DNA of 11,107 nt from Rodentolepis nana (GCA_900617975.1 UZAE01001897.1:1-11107), one strand, 5' to 3'; positions 1-8,544 are shown, counted from the stretch's first letter. Notes: a model not told the origin generated them from the letters alone. Numbers and translations are program-made.

Positions 1-44
1 TGCTTCAACTACTAATATCTCATCTTCAAGATGTTTACCTATTT

Positions 45-362
45 ATTTCAAATGGCAGGCGTTTTGATAGTTATCATTAGCTCTTTAGCCGACTTTGGGG
101 CTTCACAGAGAGGAGGAGGAACATCAAAGAGACAAAAAGTCAAGAGGAGAGACAGAATAATGATTCACAGATTTAAAGGAGACAGACAGATACGATGGCA
201 GAGAATAGGAAAGATAAGTACTGTGGAAGGGGTCGAATATGACATGTATTTGGCCATGGTAGTTTGAAGTGAGATGTCAACTGCCGGTTTATAGATTTTT
301 TTGTCGTATGGGTATACGTTGCCCAGAGTGCACCACGTGGAGGTAAGTCTATCGCACACCCC
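45..362 (+). repeat. Interspersed repeat, copy A (full length)
   Basis: One of four related copies in the window. It runs from CAAATGGCAGGC, with similarity to copy B reaching a few bases further upstream, to ATCGCACACCCC. In order it has a 5' block (GATAGTTATCATTAG, GGGGCTTCACAGAG), a purine-rich middle, a block TTTGAAGTGAGATGTCAACTG, and a terminal block GTATACGTTGCCCAG-GTGCACCACGTGGAGGTAAGTCT. Short ORFs lie across it on both strands (31-267 plus, 165-422 minus), but they do not stay open in the other copies, so it is treated as non-coding. No terminal poly-A, reverse transcriptase or transposase was seen. The class (SINE, MITE or LTR/LINE fragment) is undetermined. Confidence 0.85.
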
Positions 363-511
363 ATCTTTAAAATGTTTAAGGCGGTATATATTAAACCTAA
401 AAGGAAACAGGTTTGTGACCAAATAATATTAGTTGGAAGTAGTAAGAAAATTATAACACACTTTCTTAACTCCGAGTCAAGTAATTAATAAAGAAAACTC
501 TACCTCTCGGA

Positions 512-538
512 CTTTCTCTCTCTCCTCCCCCCCCCCTC

Positions 539-571
<33 letters not shown>
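512..571. repeat. Pyrimidine-rich microsatellite (CT)n with poly-C
   Basis: About 60 bases that are almost pure C and T on the plus strand. They comprise CTTTCTCTCTCTCC, then ten C at 527-536, one interrupting A at 539, and an uninterrupted TC dinucleotide run at 542-571. Homopurine-homopyrimidine tracts of this kind are length-variable and can form triplex DNA. No gene is next to it. Confidence 0.95.
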
Positions 572-574
<3 letters not shown>

Positions 575-575
575 A

Positions 576-1658
576 TGCCCAAAATCTTAAGACTTGCATA
601 TTTCAATAGGTCTCAACTTTGGAAATAAATGTTTATGTATTCTAAATTAGTATTAACAAATGAGTAGTCGGGTTAATATAATGGAAATTGAAATTACGCT
701 AATCAGTGAGAAGGCCGCGAGTTAAAAGTCACATTTCTTTATTCTAATCGAATGAAAAAATAATGGCTCTTAATCGACCTTTACTCGGATCATGTTAGCC
801 GAAGTCTTGGCTAAGCCATTAATGGGTGATAAATGACTTTTATTCATAAAAGTAACCTGTGCGTTGATCAATAACGGCGTTGTCTTTCTAGTTATACAAT
901 GTTAGGACAAATTAATTGTTTGTTTTACCGAGATACGTCATTAGAGTGTCCTCAAAATAGGATACGGTAACGTACTTGAAGTGCTAGCATAAGTTCGGGA
1001 ATGCTATACTAATAAAACCGCTTTGCAATGAAGGGGTGGAATTATTTTCTATTTTAAGAATGTCAAATGTTAATTATTTATAATTGGAATGATCTATTGA
1101 AGTTTCTTATTTTTGACCATATCAAATGATTTCAGTTGAACTCTAATGCCTTAATTATTCACTCCCAATGTATTCCGTTGGAATAGTTTTTATATTTAAA
1201 TGAATTTAATCTAAGTTATTAAGCTTTGCAATTGAAATTGTGACTAATCATGTCACATTTCTTCAATGAATCATCACTCATAAATTACAAAAATTTAAAT
1301 TTCAGTGAAAGAGTACTTGAGTGGAAAAATCTCATTATCGGGAACATTTAGTCTTATCTCTAATTTCACAACCTCACAACTAAAGCATCTCAAAAGAAAG
1401 TTTAGTTTGTTGGTCTTCCTCCACCCAGTCAGGTCTTAAGAACAGTCATCGTCTTGAATAGAGCTAAATTTCTGTTTTCACTTTCCAAACAAGCCACTTT
1501 TATGAGACACCAGGGTTCTTCTGCTTCAGTCTTGGCGCAAGCATTTCATCATATGCTTTCTTCTGGTTGGCTGCTCTGTATTCAATGATTTTCCGGCCAG
1601 ATGTTTGTGTACTTAAAGGGCTTTATAACTTAAGCCAGCTGGAGAGGATTATTACAAA
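576..1658. other. Gene-free AT-rich stretch
   Basis: Apart from the weak tRNA-like segment at 658-735, nothing recognisable: no long open frame on either strand, no RNA gene, no mobile-element ends. Confidence 0.7.
658..735 (+). repeat. Degenerate tRNA-like segment, possible SINE head
   Basis: TAGTCGGGTTAATATAATGG resembles the D-arm/A-box part of a tRNA. About 55 nt later, GGCCGCGAGTTAAAAGTC resembles the T-arm/B-box part (usual form GGTTCRANNCC), with CTAATCAG between them where an anticodon arm would be. The order and spacing fit a tRNA-derived SINE. The B box is damaged and the acceptor stem is not evident, so it is neither a functional tRNA nor a sure SINE. Confidence 0.3.
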
Positions 1659-1691
1659 CGCACAAACACACACACACATACGCACACACAT
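1659..1691. repeat. (CA)n microsatellite, imperfect
   Basis: CA-dinucleotide tract with several interruptions (CGCACAAACACACACACAC, then ATACGCACACACA). It is a simple sequence repeat and makes low-complexity cysteine/valine-type reading frames on the minus strand that should not be read as genes. Confidence 0.9.
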
Positions 1692-2961
1692 GGTTACTTC
1701 TATTCAATTCTCTGATATTGATACGGGACGATAATAAAATTAAAAAAAAGGAAGAATTTTGCAAAGACACGGAAATTATTATTTTGCCTCTAAAACTTAA
1801 CAACAGGTATAAGGCAACCTTAATACAGTGAATCATTTTTTATTACCCATTATTTATTTATTCTGTGATGGAGGCTAGTTTAACATAGAAAATTGTGAAT
1901 ATTCGACCTTTAGTCGAAAAAAATTAACTGACAGGCTTAATTGCTAATAATTTAATAGTCCAAAGCCACTATATATAGAAACTATGATCTTCTATGCAGC
2001 ACATGCAACAGCTGAGGTTTAAGAAGGAGAAAGACATGTAAAACGACAAAATTTTATTTTCATCTCTCTATAGTGCAAGTACCCAGTAAGCTGTGTAGGG
2101 GTTTTGATTTATTTACTGGTTGGCCAGTGACAGAGCTGTGAGAAGATTTCATTTCAAGGTACAAAAATAGATTAACGGTAATTGATCAATTCGGTCAGTT
2201 TTGTTGGCACAGTTGTCGTTGTGCTTGTCTGTCAAGTCAGTAGTCACAAGATCCGGGTTCGTGTGGGCATGAAGTAGTCAAATTGCGCTGGAAAGTGATC
2301 AATCAGGAATAGTAGCGGAATACGAGGTTCCTGTAATAATGGATCTAGGATGTCTTCCTTTTGCCTTGCTAAGTGTTGATGGAAGTTTTCCGAGGACATT
2401 TGGGAAGGCAACAATTTCATTGTTCCAAAATGAAATTTTATCTAAATAACATTTAAAACTTCTGCTTAGAAGTTCAAAGGTAAAAGGTTTTCTCAATTCG
2501 GCTTTAAAATAACATCTATAATACACAGATTTTCTAAAATAAATCCAAATTTTAGTCTGATATATAAAATTAACAAAAGCAATGAGGACAATGTGGTAAG
2601 GTAAAATAGGAAGCCAACTTTGCTATTTATGTTCGATTTCCTCCAAATCAGAAATAATATGCAGGACGGAAGTAAACTCCGGCAATTATTGAAATTACAC
2701 TCTCTTTTCAATTACGAATTTCCCGTGGGAGCACTCTTACGAATAGGTCCGAATTGAAGCATTCTTGGAGAATTCGAGAAAAAATAAATCCACGAAATTA
2801 AAGTTTGAAAATTGACGGAAGATTTTAAAAGGATTCGAGCACTAGTGATAAATTATTCTGGGTTAATTATTTGAATGATTCAAGGTAAGCGCAAAAGATT
2901 TCCACCTAAATGTCAGCCTTAATGACAAAGAAATTAAATAATCCTTTCTTCAATTAGAGGT
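1692..2961. other. Gene-free AT-rich stretch
   Basis: Holds the tRNA-like segment at 2198-2272. Minus-strand frames at 2299-2526 (75 codons) and 2493-2711 (72 codons) overlap each other, lack recognisable protein sequence and are taken as chance. Confidence 0.65.
2198..2272 (+). repeat. tRNA-like segment with A-box and B-box matches, possible SINE head
   Basis: TGGCACAGTTGT at 2205-2216 matches the internal pol III A box (TRGCNNAGYNGG) at 11 of 12 positions. GGGTTCGTGTGG begins at 2255, about 50 nt later, and resembles a B box. Between them CTTG-TCTGT-CAAG could be an anticodon-like arm. No acceptor stem closes the structure, so a tRNA-derived retroposon remnant is likelier than a tRNA gene. 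The body downstream shares nothing obvious with the segment at 658-735. Confidence 0.35.
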
Positions 2962-2999
2962 AGCTATATATATATATATTATATATATATATATAAGCT
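2962..2999. repeat. (AT)n microsatellite forming an AGCT-bounded palindrome
   Basis: Alternating AT run with one TT step near the centre, bounded by AGCT on both sides, so the whole 38-bp block is nearly self-complementary. Such tracts extrude cruciforms readily and are often length-variable. Confidence 0.95.
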
Positions 3000-3280
3000 C
3001 TCTTACATATCCTCAATTTCAATCACAAAGTAATTATGAGTGAAGGGAACATTTTGGCACGCAATCGCTTTTTAGGAGAAGTTGGAATTCTGATACATTA
3101 GGTTAAAAGTATCTCAAAATTAGGTCAGTAAAACTACTATTGGTAGCGAAATCAAAGTAGCCTTCATATCTAACCTTAAAACGACCGATCTTTTTAAGGC
3201 TAACAGGGCACAATAAATTCTCCCCATTGAAAAGACCCAGAGTGCTGAAGTACCATACGTATTTTAGACAGTGGGTATAA

Positions 3281-3362
3281 ATGAGTGGGACAAAGAAGAT
3301 GGAGAGGTGGAGATGAAGGAAGTTGAAGGAGGAAGGCGACAGAGCTGAGCAAAGACAAGCAG
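3281..3362 (+). other. Purine-rich (GA) block, strand-asymmetric
   Basis: Roughly 80 bases dominated by G and A on the plus strand (for example GAAGATGGAGAGGTGGAGAT, AAGTTGAAGGAGGAAGG), unlike the AT-rich surroundings. No frame gives a recognisable protein. A TATAAAT lies just before it at 3276-3282, but nothing else supports a promoter. It may be a remnant of a purine-rich repeat; it does not align well with copies A-D. Confidence 0.5.
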
Positions 3363-3907
3363 GTAGACGTAGTGAGGTACGTTGAGGCTGTTTGCCGATT
3401 TCAATGATATGAACAATTGACCGTTAGGACAAAGGTATAAGTTAGCATGAAGTGCGCATGGCTTGGGGAGACAGAGGAGACAATGGTCAGGAGTGTATTC
3501 AGTTCATTTAATCGAATGAACAGAATACCAATTTTTAGTCAGATCCACATGAAGACGAATATTTTTCTAGATACATCATATACCATAATGAGGGTCAAAT
3601 TTTAAGATTAAGATATAAAGCGTCGGAAGTTCTCTAGATGTAGAATATTGAAAGTAATGCCATTATTCATTTGCCATTTGCGTGAAAAAAATCTGATGAG
3701 TTGACTTCGATTGGAGATCAATTGTGCTATGTTCTAATTTTTGGCTTATTAAGCTTCCATTTACTATTACTCTCGTATTTAACGCATTTCGGGCACACTC
3801 CAATTCAAACCAAATCTATTTCAAGTCAGTTGGATATTCGAAGAATAGTCATAGGACTCGGAAATCTTCAAAAAACATTAAAATACAGGGTTTTAATGCT
3901 GAATTTT

Positions 3908-3936
3908 GAAGTAAATATACCAATAATATTTACTTC
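3908..3936. repeat. Perfect 11-bp inverted repeat with 7-nt loop
   Basis: GAAGTAAATAT at 3908-3918, loop ACCAATA, then ATATTTACTTC at 3926-3936, an exact reverse complement. It has no associated gene, T-tract or mobile-element end that would give it a role. Confidence 0.85.
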
Positions 3937-4931
3937 CTAAATATACCGCGACTTCATAGTTCAGAAACTGATTATTTTTTTCTGATAATTTTCATCTTCC
4001 CTTTATCATAAATAATTCGAGGTAGGAATGAACATTTCCACACCTAGTTCCACCTATATCGATCGATCCAAGTTGAATCTCCCGTTGTTGCGAATCAACG
4101 TAGCACCACATATCCCTCAATTTTTTGCATATATCTACTCCGTCCTCTTTAGTTCTATTCTACTGTCGTAGTGGAGATTGGTTGAAGATAGGTGGAAGAG
4201 GTTGAAGAACAGGGTGGTATTAAATAGATACCTTAGCAGAGCAAGGTAACAAAAACCATTCAAGTGTGTGCTCTTCCAAAGTGTGAATTAAACAGAGTCA
4301 CTAATGAAATATTTTAATACTGGAAGATAAGCGTTCTTTTAACCACCAAGATATAAGTCAAGCTCGTAAAAAGTGCTCAGAAGAAACGATAGCGGGTAGC
4401 GTTGATATCTCTCTAGACACCCACTTATTAAAAGGAAATTTTGCCGAAAGTCGTTCACGATTCTTGATGAATTAAAATGAAGTGAAATGAGATTCTACAA
4501 AACGTTTCTTGTACCAATACCGTTTTCAGGAAATTATTACTATACATTAAAGAATGAAACTAGAAATAGAGCTTTGAAAATTTGCATTGAATCAAAGTAT
4601 TAAATATAATAGGTAAGCATTGTTTAGTCTTACAAGCGATTCTACTAATGTATAAGGACAATGGTATTCTCATCATTTTGAATTAAGTGTAGTTGTTCTT
4701 TGTTAGAATTGGATGGTTCCCTCGAAGTTACTCGCGTGAAACCTATTTAATTCTTTCTGTATTAAACGGATTGTATCAAGTGTAATTGTCGCTCAATTTT
4801 CTTTTCAAAATGTCAGATTAATCTATGAATATAGATTGAGTAGATATTTCGAATTAAAAAATATCGGGTGTCTGATTTATCTGGACGCTATAAAATTTAA
4901 GTCTATGCTTTTTAGGAAATATACGTTATTG

Positions 4932-5387
4932 TTATAATTCCACTTGAGTTTTGTTTATATTTTTAAGAATTTGATTCAAACTTTCAAGATTAGGCGTGTT
5001 TTGGAAAAAAATAAAGAAAGTACTCTTAGAATTTTGTCGACAAACTATATTAAAATTCTCACTACTGTATACGCTAATACATTCCTTAACAGCTCCATGA
5101 ATTGACCAATAAGTCATTTTCCATGATTCGACTTTGGATAATGTCAGCAATTTATTATAACTAATTAAATGCTTCACATAGTTATTGTCAAACCACACGC
5201 TAATCCAAGCCTTTATAAGACATTTTCGAATGTCTATGCTTACTGGGCTGTACTCACTGCACGACACTAGACTATTGATGCTCCTTTCCTCTACTTCACT
5301 GTAACTCAACAAAATTTCCCCAATGAAAACTTTCTGTCCGAACAATCTTTTTGGCGTTCTCTTTTCCCATCTCCTTCTAATTAGCAT
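4932..5387 (-). CDS. Unrecognised 151-codon open reading frame
   Basis: Longest open frame in the window apart from alpha-SNAP exon 2, ATG at 5387 and stop at 4932. Upstream of the ATG the frame stays open only to a stop at about 5417. I do not recognise the product. It begins with a basic segment (LIRRRWEKRTPKR), then has mixed hydrophobic and polar sequence with several Trp, Cys and Ile, and no clear signal peptide, membrane segment, zinc finger or transposase motif. With about two-thirds A+T, stops should fall roughly every 14 codons, so 151 open codons is mildly surprising but not proof. Repeat copy B lies just upstream with a donor site on the same strand. It could be a lineage-specific exon, a decayed mobile-element fragment, or chance. 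Confidence 0.2.
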   Translation of the reverse strand: MLIRRRWEKRTPKRLFGQKVFIGEILLSYSEVEERSINSLVSCSEYSPVSIDIRKCLIKAWISVWFDNNYVKHLISYNKLLTLSKVESWKMTYWSIHGAVKECISVYSSENFNIVCRQNSKSTFFIFFQNTPNLESLNQILKNINKTQVEL

Positions 5388-5521
5388 TTGTCTCTCTCTC
5401 TCCCTCCCATTTACTCAGTTATTTAATCTATTCACAATTCTTGGCATTCTGATTTAGCAGAGCAAGTTGTCTCTAGTCCGAATTTGTAATGTAGCAATTA
5501 GCTAACGCATTGTATTTAATA

Positions 5522-5826
5522 ATAGACTTACCTCCACGTAGTGCACCTTGGGTAACGTATACTCATACGGCAAAAAAGTCTATTATTTGGCAATTGACTT
5601 CTGACTTCAAATTACCATGACCCCATTGTATATTAAATTCGACCACTTCAACAGTACTCATCGTACCTTTTTTCTGCATTTGTGTCCATCTATCTCTTTA
5701 CATCTGTGAGTCACTTTTCTTTCCCCCCTCACGAAATTTATTTCGCTATGATGTTCCTCCCCTCAGTGAAGTCCAAAGTCAGCTAAAGGGCTAACGATAA
5801 CTATCAGAACGCGTGCCATTTGAAAT
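5522..5826 (-). repeat. Interspersed repeat, copy B (reverse orientation)
   Basis: Reverse-strand relative of copy A, alignable from CAAATGGCACGC (near 5822) down to GGTAAGTCTATT (5522). It is missing the last bases (CGCACACCCC) found in A and C. Shared blocks include GATAGTTATCGTTAG, ACTCACAGATGTAAAG, GTACTGTTGAAGTGGTCGAA and GTATACGTTACCCA. Differences from A are scattered substitutions and small indels, as expected for an old dispersed insertion rather than a recent duplication. Confidence 0.85.
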
Positions 5827-6213
5827 GAATAAATAATTTATCATTTTAGTACAAACAAAAAGTGATTTGTTCATTTAATCGATTTCTCATTATAACTTCT
5901 CTGTTATCGATTTTTCGAATTCTAATAGGGCGTAACCTGAGTAAATCCTTAAAACCAAGTGAAATACTTTTTTTCTAATTCAATCTACCAACAGTGGAAA
6001 AAAAACCGTCATCTTAGCTTCGGCACCCTCAGCATTTTCATGCCCCATGTTGAATGAACCCATTCGTAATCAATAAAATTCAGCTTTCAAATTGCAACTA
6101 CATCTCCATCCACACATTCACCGTTATTTATAAGCTAACTATGATTAAACCAAGCGGATGAAATTCTTAGAGCTCTAACAACATAATATGAGACTAGGCT
6201 AGCGGTTCTTCAG

Positions 6214-6417
6214 GTTCTCTATGAATTCTACAGGGTATATGCGAGCCCCCAAGGTACTGTCCGCGGGAAACCTTATTTATACAACAGTAGTTCCTATTAG
6301 GAGCTCTGAGTTTTCTCCGTTGGCATTGTTGATCGGGATTTCAGGTTCTAACATAACAACAGGGTATGAAAAAGTAGACTTTGAAACGAACACAGTTGAT
6401 CAAGTTCGGCTAGAGAG
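6214..6417 (+). other. Exon-like open segment between splice-site-like signals
   Basis: An acceptor-like GGTTCTTCAG|G precedes a 204-nt open stretch that ends at a donor-like AGAGAG|GTGACT. In the open frame both junctions fall after the second codon base, so the segment would be a symmetric exon of 68 codons; the next in-frame codon after the junction is TGA. The local sequence is less AT-rich than its surroundings. The peptide contains NSTGYMR near its start and NITTGYEK further on, echoing a DNA-level repeat (6209-6238 and 6340-6367). The protein is not recognised, and no partner exon was found in the window. It may be an exon of a larger plus-strand gene, a remnant, or chance. Confidence 0.2.
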
Positions 6418-7450
6418 GTGACTAATATTGAACTTTGAAATACCGAAAAAAGTGGGCTTTAGAATATGCTCTCTCCTAAATCAGTTTTGTTTATATGATT
6501 GACTACATATGATTTGAAACTGGTAAATTGAAGGAATGTGGAACTCAGTGATGATGTAAGCATTTGGATGTAAATGTATGAGAAAATGATTTGTTAGAGG
6601 TGTAAAGTGTTAAAACATGACTAAAAATTGCACAATTACTCATGTTTATTGTCTTTGACCTTACCCCTCTAATGCCTGACATCTGTATATTAAATGCCTT
6701 CGTGTCGTGTTTCAAGATAGCTCAATAAAATCAAAAGATTTTTTGTCGAGTATTATAATAATTATTTCTGGAAAATGAATAATAATTATGAATTATGTTA
6801 GGAGCCCGAATAATAAGTTGTTATTTATACTACCGTGGTAGTCACACCTTCGTTAACGTTTAAACATCAACTTATATATGAACTAGTTCTTCAAATACCC
6901 ATTTCAAACAAAAAGGAAATTCATAGGGAATCTCTAAGCAATATCGTAATTTCACATGCATACTCATGGCTGTAAAAGGTTACAAGTGAATTACGGTCAG
7001 ATGGACGACCACTTAAGTAACTAAACTATGATCTGGATGTATCGAAACCGGGTTAAATCATTAGGAGAACAATATTTGCATTGAATGAGAAAATGCGTTG
7101 TTTAATGCATCCAAAATTCATCACCTGCCACCACTTAACTAATTCCTTTTTCGCCCCTTATTGTACTGATTTAAAAATGTTTAGTTTTTGACATAATATG
7201 CCTTCTCATTGCTAAATTTAATAAAGGTTATTTTGCTTTGTCGAAGAAAATACTAATATTAAAATCTCTAAAAGGATGAATAGTAGTGAAGACATCACCT
7301 GTCAACCGCTCTGCAGTGATGAATGTTTTTTTCAGGTAATATGATATTCCGATCCCCCAGAGTCTGTCCATTTTGACCAAACTATGATACACTTCCTCCT
7401 TCTTCGGATGTACTCTACTTGCCTAGCCCAACCGTTGAGAATATTTGCAG
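6418..7450. other. Gene-free AT-rich stretch
   Basis: No gene, RNA or mobile-element signature seen. A low-complexity AT-rich inverted sequence (ATAATTATT and AATAATTAT around 6755-6790) is the only local structure noted. Confidence 0.65.
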
Positions 7451-7744
7451 CAAATGGCAGGCTTTATGATAGTTATCATTGATCCTTTAGTTCACTTCGG
7501 GCTTCACAGAGGGGAGAAACAGACAAATTCAAAAAATGTCGAGGTGGGGGGGGGGGGGGGGGGAACAGAAGAGTTGAGAAAAAGATAAGGTAAGGTTAGA
7601 ACCGCGGAAGTGTTCGTTTATGATATACAGTAGGATCATGGTAATTTGAAGTGAGAAGTCAACTACCGATTTTTAAACTTTTCTGCCAAATGAGTATACG
7701 TTGCCCAGGGTGCACCACGTGGAGGTAAGTCTATCGCGCACTCC
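7451..7744 (+). repeat. Interspersed repeat, copy C with poly-G insertion
   Basis: Same orientation as copy A, from CAAATGGCAGGC to ATCGCGCACTCC. Compared with A and B, part of the purine-rich middle is lost and an uninterrupted run of 18 G occurs at 7546-7563. The terminal block is the cleanest in the window: GTATACGTTGCCCAGGGTGC followed by ACCACGTGGAGGTAAGTC. It lies about 800 bp beyond the 3' end of alpha-SNAP, on the opposite strand. Confidence 0.85.
7546..7563 (+). repeat. Homopolymer of 18 G inside repeat copy C
   Basis: Eighteen consecutive G in the purine-rich middle of copy C. The matching place in copies A and B holds mixed purines (A: GTCAAGAGGAGAGACAG). Runs this long can form G-quadruplexes, and their length is prone to both mutation and sequencing error. 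Confidence 0.9.
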
Positions 7745-8354
7745 ACCGTTGGAAATATGCTTCCCTAAGATGTGATCACTGATTATTGCAGATTGAAAGA
7801 CACCAACATCCAGTGCGTTTTTTTTCCATTTTCTGAGCCTAACATTATCATAGTAGATGCACCATAGATCTGAATTTTTATTCCGATTTTAGGTCCTCTA
7901 AAATGCGCAACAGTCAATCCTCCTGGAACCCTTAAATTGCTTCTGCTATTGAATGTAGGCAGATTCAGAGTGGTATGACAAAACTCTTAAACCAATAAAT
8001 GGACTAACAAGTGATATTTTAAACAAGAACACATCTAGCTATTACGTTAATTACACCTCCAGTGAGAACGTTAGGAATTCAGTAAATTAAGAGAGTATGA
8101 CTTAACTCACAATTGAAATCTCATGAGTAGTCACAATATGCCTACTTGGCGAGGTTACACCTTCGACGCCCTTATTAAATCGTCACATCACCTACTTCTG
8201 AGTTCCTTACACGCTTATGGCTATTCCGATTTCCAAAAAGATTTTTCGTTTGGAGATCCCAAAGAAATCATAAGGCTCAAGCGATTAATATAAGCACAAT
8301 TCTTTTTATATAATAAATAATCCTTGTCAGATGTAAAGTGGTACATCTTGAAAG
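7745..8354. other. Stretch between repeat copy C and the 3' end of alpha-SNAP
   Basis: No gene seen. It holds an inverted repeat ATTTTAG-GTCCT-CTAAAAT at 7886-7904, and a hairpin AGATGTA-AAGTGG-TACATCT at 8329-8348 just beyond the candidate polyadenylation signal. The part nearest 8354 probably includes the alpha-SNAP cleavage site. Confidence 0.55.
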
Positions 8355-8360
8355 TTTAAT
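8355..8360 (-). promoter_or_regulatory. Candidate polyadenylation signal of alpha-SNAP (ATTAAA)
   Basis: ATTAAA, the commonest variant of AATAAA, lies about 185 nt downstream of the alpha-SNAP stop codon on the same strand. No AATAAA was seen between it and the stop. A T-rich stretch follows at about 8320-8301, where a downstream element could lie. The sequence is AT-rich, so a chance match is possible. Confidence 0.4.
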
Positions 8361-8544
8361 GAGTGAAAAGTACAAGAGGGGGAGAGCAGGAGAAATATAG
8401 TTAAAAAAAAGACAGGGAAAGAAATACCATTTGAGTCAATATCATTGGAAAGCAGATTGTTTCAATTTTCACAACAGACACCCGTACAACATAAACCCAA
8501 AGGAATGGAAGAAAGGGAACATAACATATGCTAAATTGACGCAT

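Larger units (their letters stand above)
3000..4931. other. Gene-free AT-rich stretch
   Basis: Contains the purine-rich block (3281-3362), the 11-bp hairpin (3908-3936) and a small inverted repeat, AATCTAT-GAAT-ATAGATT, at 4820-4837. Plus-strand frames near 3701-3940 are short and overlap in two frames, with no protein similarity I can recognise. Confidence 0.65.

Noticed and set aside
31..267. Plus-strand 78-codon ORF over repeat copy A, beginning with a hydrophobic segment and then a basic stretch.
   Set aside because: The frame is not maintained in copies B and C: an extra G in A changes frame after the DFG codons, and B meets a stop soon after. It looks like chance coding within a non-coding repeat.
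165..422. Minus-strand ORFs of 85 and 63 codons over repeat copy A.
   Set aside because: They overlap in two frames within the repeat, extend past its end into unique sequence, and show no consistent counterpart in the other copies.
1630..1836. Minus-strand 68-codon ORF ending in a Cys/Val-rich run.
   Set aside because: The cysteine-rich end is a translation of the CA microsatellite.
2299..2711. Two overlapping minus-strand ORFs of 75 and 72 codons.
   Set aside because: They overlap each other in different frames, and no recognisable domain or splice structure supports either.
3691..3725. CTGATGAG at 3692-3699, resembling the start of a hammerhead ribozyme core.
   Set aside because: No stem II followed by GAAA, and no flanking pairing for stems I and III, were found nearby.
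5524..5534. ACTTACCT in reverse-oriented repeat copies, resembling the 5' end of U1 snRNA.
   Set aside because: Similarity stops after these eight bases and no snRNA stems or Sm site follow; it is the complement of the donor site.
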